DNA from: [Clostridium] citroniae WAL-17108
GTDB taxonomy: Bacteria; Bacillota; Clostridia; Lachnospirales; Lachnospiraceae
DNA length: 64,000 bases
Reading direction: 5' to 3'
NCBI RefSeq assembly: GCF_000233455.1
Contig: NZ_JH376421.1
Span: 310,001-374,000 of the forward strand
In this document: positions 52,976 to 60,749 of the stretch, one piece after another
Numbering within the stretch: position 1 is the first letter of the stretch
Layout of the letters: the number at the start of each line of letters is the position of its first letter
Program-made: the position numbers and the translations under genes
The notes under the pieces: model-generated
Database searches by the model: none
What the model saw: the letters and a program-made list of their open reading frames with translations, nothing else
What the model was told of the DNA's origin: nothing

Positions 52976-53362
52976 TTGAAGATACAGGAATCAGCGGAAA
53001 ACTACTTAGAAACCATATTAATGTTGGGAAAGGAAAAACCATATGTGCGTTCCATTGACATTGCCAATGAACTGAATTTTTCCAAGCCCAGCGTCAGCGT
53101 TGCCATGAAAAACCTCCGTGAAAACGGATACATCCTGATGGATGACCAGGGCCACATTACCCTTACCGCCTCAGGGCAGACTATTGCAGATACCATGTAC
53201 GAGCGCCATACCATGCTGTCCAACTGGCTGATCTACCTGGGAGTGGATGCCAAGACAGCGGCCGAGGATGCCTGCCGCATGGAGCATGTTCTCAGCGCCC
53301 AGACATTTGAAGCCATCAAGCGCCACATTACCCTGGGCCATGAACTGCCGGACGGGGTATGA
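52976..53362 (+). CDS. DtxR/MntR-family metal-dependent regulator
   Basis: The 128-residue protein starts at a TTG after GGGGGTG, giving the typical MKIQESAENYLETILML opening; an ATG 14 codons earlier has no ribosome site. A winged helix (SKPSVSVAMKNLRENG) and a metal/dimerisation domain with DACRMEHVLS follow. It is the short form without an SH3 domain. It probably represses metal uptake in the metal-bound state, including its own gene through the boxes at 52868-52910. A nitroreductase gene follows by 32 bp. Confidence 0.87.
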   Translation: MKIQESAENYLETILMLGKEKPYVRSIDIANELNFSKPSVSVAMKNLRENGYILMDDQGHITLTASGQTIADTMYERHTMLSNWLIYLGVDAKTAAEDACRMEHVLSAQTFEAIKRHITLGHELPDGV

Positions 53363-53394
53363 CCATAACATCATAAGCACAGGAGGAGATGTCC

Positions 53395-53964
53395 ATGTTA
53401 AAAGACCTTGTGAACCAATGCCGTTCCTACAGAAGATTTTACGAAGATGTGCGGATTCCCTTTGATGAACTGAAGGATATGGTGGACACTGCAAGGGTCA
53501 CAGGCAGTGCAGCCAATGCCCAGCCGTTAAAATACAGGATCATATGCGATCCCGACCAGTGCGCCAAGGTGTTTCCCACCATCGGATGGGCCGCTGCGTT
53601 AAAGGACTGGGGCGGGCCTGAACCGGGTGAACGTCCAAGCGCATATATTGCCGTTATCTGTGATCTCTCCATAGGAAAGAACAAACAGTGGGATGAAGGG
53701 ATTACCTCCCAGACCATTATGCTCAGCGCTGTGGAAAAGGGTTATGGCGGATGTATAATTGGAAACTGCAGGCGCTCTGAACTTTTGAAGATCCTTAACC
53801 TGGACCCGGACAAATATTGTGTGGGCCTGCTTCTGGCTCTTGGGAAACCAAAGGAAGATGTGGTCATGGTCCCTGTGGGCGAGGACCAAAACACGGTGTA
53901 TTACAGGGATGAGAACCAGACCCACTACGTCCCCAAGAGAAGCTTGGAAGATATCCTGATCTGA
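53395..53964 (+). CDS. Nitroreductase-family protein
   Basis: The 189-residue flavoprotein has the QCRSYRRFYE opening typical of the family and an FMN phosphate region (SAANAQPLKYRI near residue 40), plus GYGGCIIGN near 117 for the second FMN contact. It may reduce nitroaromatics, quinones or act in iron reduction. I use the ATG 8 bp after AGGAGG; a nearer ATG six bases earlier is too close. It is probably co-transcribed with the DtxR gene, which hints at metal-linked control. Confidence 0.85.
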   Translation: MLKDLVNQCRSYRRFYEDVRIPFDELKDMVDTARVTGSAANAQPLKYRIICDPDQCAKVFPTIGWAAALKDWGGPEPGERPSAYIAVICDLSIGKNKQWDEGITSQTIMLSAVEKGYGGCIIGNCRRSELLKILNLDPDKYCVGLLLALGKPKEDVVMVPVGEDQNTVYYRDENQTHYVPKRSLEDILI

Positions 53965-53973
53965 TCGCAGAAT

Positions 53974-54009
53974 AAAAGAGGAGTCCATTAATCCGGACCT
54001 CCTCTTTTT
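53974..54009. terminator. Bidirectional terminator between nitroreductase and P-type ATPase genes
   Basis: AAAAGAGGAGTCC pairs with GGACCTCCTCTTTT with a single bulge, then T. It serves both converging genes. Confidence 0.88.
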
Positions 54010-54045
54010 ATGATCCCATCGTATGATCCTGCATCCACTCAAGTC

Positions 54046-55911
54046 CTACAGGGACAGCGCTCTCATGGCATTGATGATCGCTATCACCGACACGCCCACA
54101 TCCGCAAATACGGCTTCCCACATATTGGCCATACCAAAGGCCCCCATGAGAAGAACAATGGCCTTCACTCCCAGGGCAAATATGATATTCTGCTTTACAA
54201 TGGTCATGGTCTTGCGGGATATACGCACCACATCCGCAATCTTGGAAGGATCGTCATCCATGAGCACTATATCCGCTGCCTCAATGGCTGCATCGGACCC
54301 CATACTTCCCATGGCGATCCCTATGTCTGCTCTGGAAAGCACCGGGGCATCATTGATCCCGTCTCCCACAAAGGCCAGCTTATCCTTTCCTTTCAGTTCG
54401 GCCAGCAGTTTCTCCACCTTGGCTACCTTACCGTCCGGAAGAAGCTCTGCATGGACCTCATCCAGGCCCAGACGGGCAGCCACTGCCTCGCCCACCTCTT
54501 TCTTGTCGCCGGTAAGCATGACGGTCCGCTTTACTCCCACCCGTTTAAGGCTCCTGATGGCCTCATACGCCTCCTCCTTGATGGTGTCGGATATAATGAT
54601 GGAGCCGTAAAATGTTCCGTCCATTGCAATGTAGACCGCTGTACCGATGCTGGGACTCTCCGTATATTCTACCTTCATCTCCTTCATCAGCTTGCTGTTG
54701 CCGGCAAGGACCACATGACCATCGATCACTGCCTTAACACCGTGGCCGGAAATCTCCTCCGTGTCGGATACGCGGTTCATATCCAGGGCGTGGCCGCAGG
54801 CTTCCTTAATGGAGCGGGAAATGGGATGGTCGGAATAGCTCTCCGCCAGTGCTGCCAGTTCCAAAAGTGACTCCTGGGTGCCAACTGCCGCATGTATTTC
54901 CGTCACCTTGAACTCACCTTTAGTAAGAGTTCCGGTCTTATCAAAGACAATGGTGTTCATCTCGGATAATGCCTCCAGATAGTTGCTTCCCTTGATCAGC
55001 ACGCCCCGTCTGGACGCGGCGCCGATCCCTGAGAAAAAGCTCATGGGAACGGATATGACAAGGGCGCATGGGCAGGAAATTACCAGGAAGGTACATGCCC
55101 TTCTCACCCACTCGGCCCAGGACTGGCCAAAGACAAGGGGCGGGAGTACTGCAAGGATCACGGCGCCCACGACCACTACCGGTGTGTAATACCTGGCAAA
55201 CCTGGTAATAAAATTTTCCACCTGTGCCTTTTTGCTGCTGGCATTCTCCACCAGTTCCAGTATCTTGGCAACAGTGGAGTCATCAAACTCCTTTGTAACC
55301 TGTACCCTCAGAAGGCCGCTTCCATTGACACAGCCGCTGATCACATCATCCCCCACAGACGCCTTCCTTGGCACGGACTCACCGGTCAGGGCCGAGGTAT
55401 CCACCATGGAATCGCCGAACACCACCTTGCCGTCCAGGGGAATCCTCTCCCCTGCCTTTACCACAATGATATCCCCTACCTGCACATCATCCGGATCCAC
55501 CTGCTTAAGCTGTCCGTCCTCTTCTATATTGGCATATTCAGGACAGATATCCATCAGCTCCGTGATGGACTGTCTGGATCGGTTCACCGCGTAACTCTGG
55601 AACAGCTCTCCTACCTGATAGAACAACATAACCGCAACTGCTTCTGAATATTCCCCGATTCCGAATGCGCCAAAGGTGGCCACGGTCATAAGGAAGTTCT
55701 CATCAAACACCTGCCCGTTCCGTATATTGCGCAGGGCTTTATACACAATATCCCATCCGATCAGAACATAGGGGATCAGGTACACCGCCAGCTTTCCCCA
55801 GGTTCCCAGACCGGCCGGCAGCATATCCATATGGTCTGCGACCGCCATGGGAACATATATGATAAATGTAAGCAGGATGCGTCCCAGCATTGCCTTTTGT
55901 TTCTTAGTCAT
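54046..55911 (-). CDS. Heavy-metal P1B-type ATPase (Zn/Cd class)
   Basis: The 621-residue pump has a transmembrane N-terminus without its own HMA domain, the TGES actuator near residue 176, C280-P281-C282 in the metal channel, phosphorylated D324 in DKTGTLTKG and GDGINDAP near 530. CPC and the ArsR partner with a CVCDIA site favour Zn/Cd/Pb export over copper. The cytoplasmic metal-binding domain is encoded as a separate 72-residue gene just upstream, so export needs two polypeptides. Confidence 0.92.
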   Translation of the reverse strand: MTKKQKAMLGRILLTFIIYVPMAVADHMDMLPAGLGTWGKLAVYLIPYVLIGWDIVYKALRNIRNGQVFDENFLMTVATFGAFGIGEYSEAVAVMLFYQVGELFQSYAVNRSRQSITELMDICPEYANIEEDGQLKQVDPDDVQVGDIIVVKAGERIPLDGKVVFGDSMVDTSALTGESVPRKASVGDDVISGCVNGSGLLRVQVTKEFDDSTVAKILELVENASSKKAQVENFITRFARYYTPVVVVGAVILAVLPPLVFGQSWAEWVRRACTFLVISCPCALVISVPMSFFSGIGAASRRGVLIKGSNYLEALSEMNTIVFDKTGTLTKGEFKVTEIHAAVGTQESLLELAALAESYSDHPISRSIKEACGHALDMNRVSDTEEISGHGVKAVIDGHVVLAGNSKLMKEMKVEYTESPSIGTAVYIAMDGTFYGSIIISDTIKEEAYEAIRSLKRVGVKRTVMLTGDKKEVGEAVAARLGLDEVHAELLPDGKVAKVEKLLAELKGKDKLAFVGDGINDAPVLSRADIGIAMGSMGSDAAIEAADIVLMDDDPSKIADVVRISRKTMTIVKQNIIFALGVKAIVLLMGAFGMANMWEAVFADVGVSVIAIINAMRALSL

Positions 55912-55973
55912 AACGATTTCCTTTCCAATACAGGCATGGCCTGCAATTCCTCACCGCAAGATCAAGTCCGGAT

Positions 55974-56045
55974 TAAAGCTGGATCATAGCTGGACCACAG
56001 CCAAATTACAGCTGGACCATATATGGATCACAGCTGGATCACACA
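55974..56045. repeat. Degenerate CAGCTGGA(T/C)CA repeats
   Basis: Motifs AGCTGGATCA, AGCTGGACCA, CAGCTGGACCA and CAGCTGGATCA recur between the ATPase start and the HMA gene and extend into its last codons. No gene is present in 55912-56027. Confidence 0.6.
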
Positions 56046-56246
56046 GTCCGGTTCAACCTTTTTACACACTGCTACAACTTCCTGCATGATCTCGTCAAAC
56101 CTGCCGTCCTCAGCCTCAATGGTCATCTTCTGTGTCATGAAGCTCACATTGGCATCCGATACACCCTGGATCTTTTTGATGGCTTCCTCCATCTTAGCCG
56201 CACAGTTGGCGCAATCCAGATCCTGTAATTTGAATTTCTTTTTCAT
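56028..56246 (-). CDS. Free-standing heavy-metal-associated (HMA) domain protein
   Basis: The 72-residue metallochaperone-like protein contains LDCANCAAKME near residue 10, the HMA metal site (CxxC). It has the usual beta-alpha-beta fold and ends in a DCVI tail whose Cys may also coordinate metal. I start at the ATG 8 bp after TGGAGG; longer readings place the start too near. In the operon it lies between the ArsR regulator and ATPase, and probably passes metal to the pump. Confidence 0.85.
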   Translation of the reverse strand: MKKKFKLQDLDCANCAAKMEEAIKKIQGVSDANVSFMTQKMTIEAEDGRFDEIMQEVVAVCKKVEPDCVIQL

Positions 56247-56288
56247 TTTCATATCCTCCATCTATTATTATTTTAAGAACTACTGCTT

Positions 56289-56648
56289 TTATTCCTGAAT
56301 GTGTTCCATACCCTGGTTGATAATGGTCCTCACATGACCGTCCGCCAGGGAATAGAACACAGCCTTTCCCTCCCTGCGGCTCTTCACCAGCCGGTTCTGC
56401 TTTAATATCCTCAGCTGGTGGGAGATCGCCGACTGGTTCATGTTCAGCAGCTGCGCTATGTCGCACACGCACATCTCAGACTCAAAGAGCACATACAGTA
56501 TCTTGATCCGGGTGGAATCACCAAAAACCTTAAATATCTCTGCCAGGTCGTAGAGTTCATCCTCCTCCGGCATCTTATTGTTAACAGCTTTAACCACATC
56601 CTCATGGACCTGGTAAAAGTCACAGCACTCCACATCGTTTACCGCCAT
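56289..56648 (-). CDS. ArsR/CadC-type metal-responsive regulator
   Basis: The 119-residue protein starts at the ATG 8 bp after AAAGGGGG; the earlier codon is a GTG. It has a winged helix (MNQSAISHQLRILKQN) and an ELCVCDIA-like segment (EMCVCDIAQLL) in the alpha-3 position, the metal site of CadC-type proteins. The N-terminal ECCDFY adds cysteine ligands. It should leave the DNA when zinc, cadmium or lead binds, inducing the HMA protein and ATPase. The palindrome at 56684-56703 is its likely operator. Confidence 0.9.
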   Translation of the reverse strand: MAVNDVECCDFYQVHEDVVKAVNNKMPEEDELYDLAEIFKVFGDSTRIKILYVLFESEMCVCDIAQLLNMNQSAISHQLRILKQNRLVKSRREGKAVFYSLADGHVRTIINQGMEHIQE

Positions 56649-56683
56649 GGCCTTGACCCCCTTTTTCTCATTCACATCTGTTC

Positions 56684-56743
56684 ATATGAATTATTGTTCA
56701 TATGTTTATATCTACATTATATGCTCAAATCAAAAAATGTCAA
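56684..56743 (-). promoter_or_regulatory. Promoter and operator of the metal-export operon
   Basis: On the minus strand TTGACA (56738-56743), a 16-bp spacer and TATAAT (56716-56721) lie before the palindrome ATATGAA-N6-TTCATAT (56684-56703), a typical ArsR/SmtB-type operator located over the start region. Confidence 0.75.
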
Positions 56744-56783
56744 CCCTAAATTTTAAATAGCCGGAAACTTTTTAAAGCAAAAA

Positions 56784-56821
56784 ATCATCCCATGGTTCCT
56801 TTTTTGGAACCATGGGATGAT
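56784..56821. terminator. Perfect hairpin between trmO-like and arsR genes
   Basis: A 16-bp stem ATCATCCCATGGTTCC (56784-56799) with a six-T loop and its exact complement (56806-56821). It can stop transcription of the trmO-like gene on the minus strand. Confidence 0.75.
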
Positions 56822-56858
56822 CCCACGATGCGGCTATCCTGTTTTACCTGGATCCATA

Positions 56859-57335
56859 CTAAAAATTAAATACCAGCTCCCAGTCAAACTCCCCCGACTC
56901 CTCCAGACTTGACGGCCAGTTGCCGCACCATCCGGGCACAGCCGGGTCCTGGACACGGTCCAGACTGGGGGTATAGGGCTTAATGTCAAGTACAGGTGTA
57001 CCGTCATTGGCGTCAATATATGCGATCCGTATCACACCTGCCTCATAGTCAATAGAAAGCACCTCCACTGCGGTGAGGGCAATGGGATTGGGGCGTATGG
57101 GGGAGCGGGTTGCAAAGATACCCATTGTCTCCGGCGCGCCCTTGTAGGGCTGGGGAGTCTCCAGCACGCTGCGCATCTCCTCATTGTCAGAATCGCTGAA
57201 CCACCAGAGTACGTTCAGATGGCTGAATCCATCCAGGGCTTTCAGGGCAGCGGTCAGCTTCTGATCCAGCTGGATCCACATCTCCTCCCCCCTGACCCTG
57301 ATCCTCCCAATGGGATTAACATAGTATTTCTCCAT
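56859..57335 (-). CDS. TrmO-family tRNA N6-methyltransferase-like protein
   Basis: The 158-residue protein belongs to the TsaA/TrmO fold. It has YYVNPIGRI at the N-terminus, SHLNVLWWFS near residue 40, FATRSPIRPNPIALTAVEV near 78 and DIKPYTPSLD near 118. E. coli TrmO methylates N6-threonylcarbamoyladenosine in tRNA; this shorter protein has the catalytic domain only. The ATG is 8 bp after AGGAGG. An upstream promoter carries a MerR-type dyad, and a MerR regulator gene lies directly upstream. Confidence 0.8.
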   Translation of the reverse strand: MEKYYVNPIGRIRVRGEEMWIQLDQKLTAALKALDGFSHLNVLWWFSDSDNEEMRSVLETPQPYKGAPETMGIFATRSPIRPNPIALTAVEVLSIDYEAGVIRIAYIDANDGTPVLDIKPYTPSLDRVQDPAVPGWCGNWPSSLEESGEFDWELVFNF

Positions 57336-57407
57336 ATCACATTCCTCCTGATCTTTATTGTGCACGATCGGGGTTTCCGAGAGTGCACGATTCTTGCCTG
57401 TGATGCC

Positions 57408-57438
57408 AGTGTATACCCTGACACCATGTGAGAGTCAA
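57408..57438 (-). promoter_or_regulatory. Promoter of the trmO-like gene with dyad symmetry
   Basis: TTGACT (57433-57438) is followed by the dyad CTCACA-TGG-TGTCAG. TACACT lies 19 bp away (57408-57413), as in MerR-controlled promoters, but TATACA at 17 bp is also possible. Confidence 0.5.
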
Positions 57439-57444
57439 GAATGA

Positions 57445-58260
57445 TCAGCGTTTTTCCAGAGGAATCTGGATTTCTGTGAGATAATCCTGTGGATCCGTCT
57501 CATTCCAGGGCCCCCGGTGGACGGTCTGACGGCTCTGTCCTGTCATCCGGTACTGGTTGTGCTCCTGGATCCATGACGCAAACCCGCGGTAGGCGCCGGA
57601 AATGTTCTCAAAGGGACCGCGGACCATGATGCCGGCCATATAGGGAACCGCCTCCACCATCCGGTATGTAAACCCTTCCCCATCCTCCCCCAGTTCAGGG
57701 ACAGGCGCACATATTTCCATGTCCACATCCCGCTCCCGGTAATCCATGTCATGGTAGATGGTAAAGGTGTGATCTGATATGGAAATGCCATGTTTCCCCG
57801 CATACAGTGACATTTCCTCCCACAGCATCCCTTCCCCATAGTAGTCAGGCATCACCCGGCGAAGGGAGAGTACCCTGCAGCAGGGAACCGCCTTGATGGA
57901 AACATTGTAGTTCACCGAAATGGTATTTTTGAAAAGGTCCCTCTCAGCCTGTTCAATATCAAGGAGTCTGGTCTGCTCCGCCCTGATCCTATCCTGAGTC
58001 TCCAGGCGTTTTTGCTCCAACAGATCCAAAATAAACGTCTGATCCCAATGCTCCAGCGCCTCCCTGATACGGGAAACGCCAAACCCCAGATCCCTCAGAA
58101 ACAGAATGCGGTTCAGGGACGGGATCTGATCCGCGGAATACAGCCTGTAATCCGTAAAGGGGTCTGTCTGTTCCGGCTTCAGCAGTCCCTCCTGATCATA
58201 GTAGCGCAGCATACGTACGGATACCTGCGTGAGCTTTGAGAATTCACCTATCCTGAACAT
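57445..58260 (-). CDS. MerR-family regulator with GyrI-like effector domain
   Basis: The 271-residue protein starts at the ATG 9 bp after AGAAGGG, giving the MFRIGEFSKLTQVSVRMLRYYD MerR opening. A coiled coil (residues 80-115) and a GyrI-like C-terminal domain (130-270) follow. That layout matches multidrug-sensing MerR proteins such as BltR. A longer frame upstream would translate the 15-bp tandem repeat into Cys-Arg-Lys-Gly units and is rejected as the start. Its likely target is the trmO-like promoter. Confidence 0.86.
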   Translation of the reverse strand: MFRIGEFSKLTQVSVRMLRYYDQEGLLKPEQTDPFTDYRLYSADQIPSLNRILFLRDLGFGVSRIREALEHWDQTFILDLLEQKRLETQDRIRAEQTRLLDIEQAERDLFKNTISVNYNVSIKAVPCCRVLSLRRVMPDYYGEGMLWEEMSLYAGKHGISISDHTFTIYHDMDYRERDVDMEICAPVPELGEDGEGFTYRMVEAVPYMAGIMVRGPFENISGAYRGFASWIQEHNQYRMTGQSRQTVHRGPWNETDPQDYLTEIQIPLEKR

Positions 58261-58274
58261 TTGATCCATCCCTT

Positions 58275-58352
58275 CTGAACATGATCCTTTTTGACATAAT
58301 CCTTTCCGACATGATCCTTTCCGACATGATCCTTTCCGACATGATCCCTTCC
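58275..58352. repeat. 15-bp tandem repeat upstream of the MerR gene
   Basis: Units of GACATGATCCTTTCC at 58293, 58308, 58323 and 58338, preceded by a degenerate copy. They lie in the upstream region of the MerR gene, directly next to its ribosome site. Confidence 0.92.
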
Positions 58353-58412
58353 GTCCCTGTACCGCAAAAAAGCGGCCGGATTCCCAAACGCCCTGCCGGC
58401 AAAACACCGGCT

Positions 58413-59570
58413 TTACAAGCCGCGCCCCAGTATATCCTTTCGCATCAAAAGATCGATCCTGTGGCTGTCCAGGCCGCGGATTACCTCCACTGCCATCTTT
58501 ACCGCAGCTTGCACATCCCCTGCTGCGCAGAAATTGTAATGGCTGTGTACATATCGGCTGGGGATTCCCAGCACCAGTGTGGGGACCGCCCTGCCCGCCA
58601 GGCTGATCTTCCCGGCATTGGTGCTTCCGCCCCTTCTCACCGTATCCTGGTATGGTATTTCCAACGTATCCCCCAATTCATGGGCATACCTGAGAAAGGC
58701 CGGATTGGTGATATAGCTTTTGTCCATGCACCGGATCTGCACACCTGCTCCCAGGACTCCCTGGGCCTTTTCCTTCCCATAATAAAAGTCATCGGCCGGA
58801 GAACCCTCAAACACAATGGCCAGATCCGGCTGCACCCTGGCCGAGGTCACGGTTGCTCCTCTCATGCCCACTTCCTCCTGGGCCGCAAAGGCCCCTACCA
58901 CGTCCACTGCCGGTTCCTGTTCCAGTTTCCGTATCTCCTCCATGGTGTGGATGATACAGGCACAGCCCATACGGTTGTCAAAGGCTTTGCCAAAGCACAT
59001 CCCATGTTCCCGGTCGTACTCAAACCCCACTTCAGGCGCCGCAGGGTCCCCGACCCGGATTCCGTACTGCTCCTGCACCTGGGCTCGGCTGGAGGCCCCC
59101 ACATCAATATAAAGCTCCTGAATATCCAGGGGCGCATTCTTCTCTTTCTCCGTCATAAAGTGCACGGGCCTGGACGTAATGATACCCCTCACCTTTTTCC
59201 CGCTTTCCGTGCGTATGAGCACGGTGTGGGCGGGCAAACTGGCCAGGTCCATGCCGCCCAGCATGATCATGTTCAGCAGACCATTATCCATGATCCCCTG
59301 GACCATAAAGCCGCACTCATCCGTATGGGCATCCAGCATGATCACCGGTTTTTTCCTGTCCGCAGGCACCCGGCCTGTATTATTCAGGTTTATGTTATCC
59401 TGATCCGTGGAGTCCCGGTCCGCCAGCCAGGCATATACATTGTTCATGGCATCGTTTGCAACGTTCATACCCCGGCAGTATTTACCAATCACTTCCACAA
59501 CTTCCTCTTCAAATCCACTGGGGCCAAATGCACCGGTCAGGTCCCTTAACATGTCAATATTCAGCTTCAT
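58413..59570 (-). CDS. M42-family aminopeptidase
   Basis: The 385-residue protein has the M42 motifs: TGAFGPSGFEEE near residue 10, DAHTDECGFM near 78 (His and Asp metal ligands), FAAQEEVGMRG near 210 (catalytic Glu pair) and a late RRGGSTNAG block near 322. Such large oligomeric enzymes trim N-terminal residues from peptides. It overlaps the isoaspartyl dipeptidase gene by 17 bp. It probably degrades peptides imported by the Opp transporter encoded further upstream. Confidence 0.9.
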   Translation of the reverse strand: MKLNIDMLRDLTGAFGPSGFEEEVVEVIGKYCRGMNVANDAMNNVYAWLADRDSTDQDNINLNNTGRVPADRKKPVIMLDAHTDECGFMVQGIMDNGLLNMIMLGGMDLASLPAHTVLIRTESGKKVRGIITSRPVHFMTEKEKNAPLDIQELYIDVGASSRAQVQEQYGIRVGDPAAPEVGFEYDREHGMCFGKAFDNRMGCACIIHTMEEIRKLEQEPAVDVVGAFAAQEEVGMRGATVTSARVQPDLAIVFEGSPADDFYYGKEKAQGVLGAGVQIRCMDKSYITNPAFLRYAHELGDTLEIPYQDTVRRGGSTNAGKISLAGRAVPTLVLGIPSRYVHSHYNFCAAGDVQAAVKMAVEVIRGLDSHRIDLLMRKDILGRGL

Positions 59571-60726
59571 AAGTCCCCTTCTTCTTTAAGTTTCCTTCCG
59601 CCATCATGACCTTACCGCCGGCCATCACCGTATCCAGGGTCATATCCGGACGGATCAAAAGCAGATCGGCATCCGCCCCCGGGGCAATGCATCCCTTTCT
59701 TGGATACATCTCCAGGGCTTTTGCCACATTGGATGTAAAGAAAGGAAGGGCTTCCGATAAGTCCATTTTACCTTGGATCACCAGATACTTCAACTGCCGG
59801 TACATATTTCCCACATCCGTGACCCCGATCTCCTTCAAATGCCCGTATCCGTCATAGCTGGACCAGCTGCCCTGGCCGTCCGAACTGAAGGTGATGCGGT
59901 CCATGGGAACCTCCTGGCTCCTGGCCTCCTTAAGGATCCCCATCACCCGTCCCGTGCCCAGCCGGCCGTCCTGTATCCGTTCTCCGCCCTCGCAGGTTAT
60001 GTCTATGTATCCGCCCATTTTTGCCAGTCTGAATCCGGACTGCAAAAGCTCAGGCGTCCTGGACATATGGGTGGGACGGAATGTCTTCACCGGTATATCC
60101 GTCCGCTCCAGGGCCTCAAACACCTGGTCCAGGCGGCGCTCCCCATCGCCCATGTGAAGTACGATAAATCCAGGTTTCCCGCTGATCATTCCCGCGGTGC
60201 GCACATCGCTGGCAAGACGGATCAGCTCCTCTGTGGAAATATTAGGCGCCCTGTGGTCAGAGAGCGCCAGCTTCAGGCCAAGGATCTCGTCCACAAACAC
60301 AATATCCTTTTTCACACTGCCAGTGATCGTGGGGGAGGGATAACCATAGGCTCCGCACAGGGCAAACGCCGTAACTCCCTCCTCCTTTAACCCCTTGGCC
60401 TTTGCAACCAGGCTCTCAATACTCCTGGTCATATCATCTGTTCCCAAAAGTCCCAGGACCGTGGTGATGCCCGCCCGGATCAGCGCGGACAGCTGCACCT
60501 CCGGCGTCCTGGTATGGAAACTTCCCTCACCGCCTCCGCCAATGATATGCTCATGCTGGTCGATCAGACCTGGTGTCAGAAAATATCCCCTGGCATCGAT
60601 CTCGCTGCAGCCGCTGCCCCCTTCCAGATGGTCACCCACCGCCTCTATGCGGCCGCCGCACACCAGTACATCATTTACTCCCATGTATCCGGGGCTGTAC
60701 ACATCGGCCTGTCTAAATATTATCAT
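59554..60726 (-). CDS. iadA: Isoaspartyl dipeptidase
   Basis: The 390-residue amidohydrolase has the metal-site GLIDQHEHIIGGGGEG near residue 53, a central carboxylated-Lys region and the TFSSDGQGSW aspartate near 278. These match beta-aspartyl peptidase IadA, which removes isoaspartyl residues from dipeptides. It lies in a minus-strand peptide-utilisation operon between an M20 hydrolase and M42 peptidase. A starting Met with GGAG upstream is good. Confidence 0.92.
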   Translation of the reverse strand: MIIFRQADVYSPGYMGVNDVLVCGGRIEAVGDHLEGGSGCSEIDARGYFLTPGLIDQHEHIIGGGGEGSFHTRTPEVQLSALIRAGITTVLGLLGTDDMTRSIESLVAKAKGLKEEGVTAFALCGAYGYPSPTITGSVKKDIVFVDEILGLKLALSDHRAPNISTEELIRLASDVRTAGMISGKPGFIVLHMGDGERRLDQVFEALERTDIPVKTFRPTHMSRTPELLQSGFRLAKMGGYIDITCEGGERIQDGRLGTGRVMGILKEARSQEVPMDRITFSSDGQGSWSSYDGYGHLKEIGVTDVGNMYRQLKYLVIQGKMDLSEALPFFTSNVAKALEMYPRKGCIAPGADADLLLIRPDMTLDTVMAGGKVMMAEGNLKKKGTYEAEY

Positions 60727-60749
60727 GATTCCTCTCCTTCAAGTATCCT

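Noticed and set aside
54010-54870. Plus-strand His/Gly-rich protein
   Set aside because: It is a shadow of the P-type ATPase gene, whose motifs on the minus strand are unambiguous.
58275-58352. Possible CRISPR array
   Set aside because: The 15-bp units are contiguous without spacers, so it is a tandem repeat and not a CRISPR.
58261-58407. N-terminal extension of the MerR protein with Cys-Arg-Lys-Gly repeats
   Set aside because: It translates the tandem repeat, lies before a good ribosome site, and precedes the standard MerR opening.
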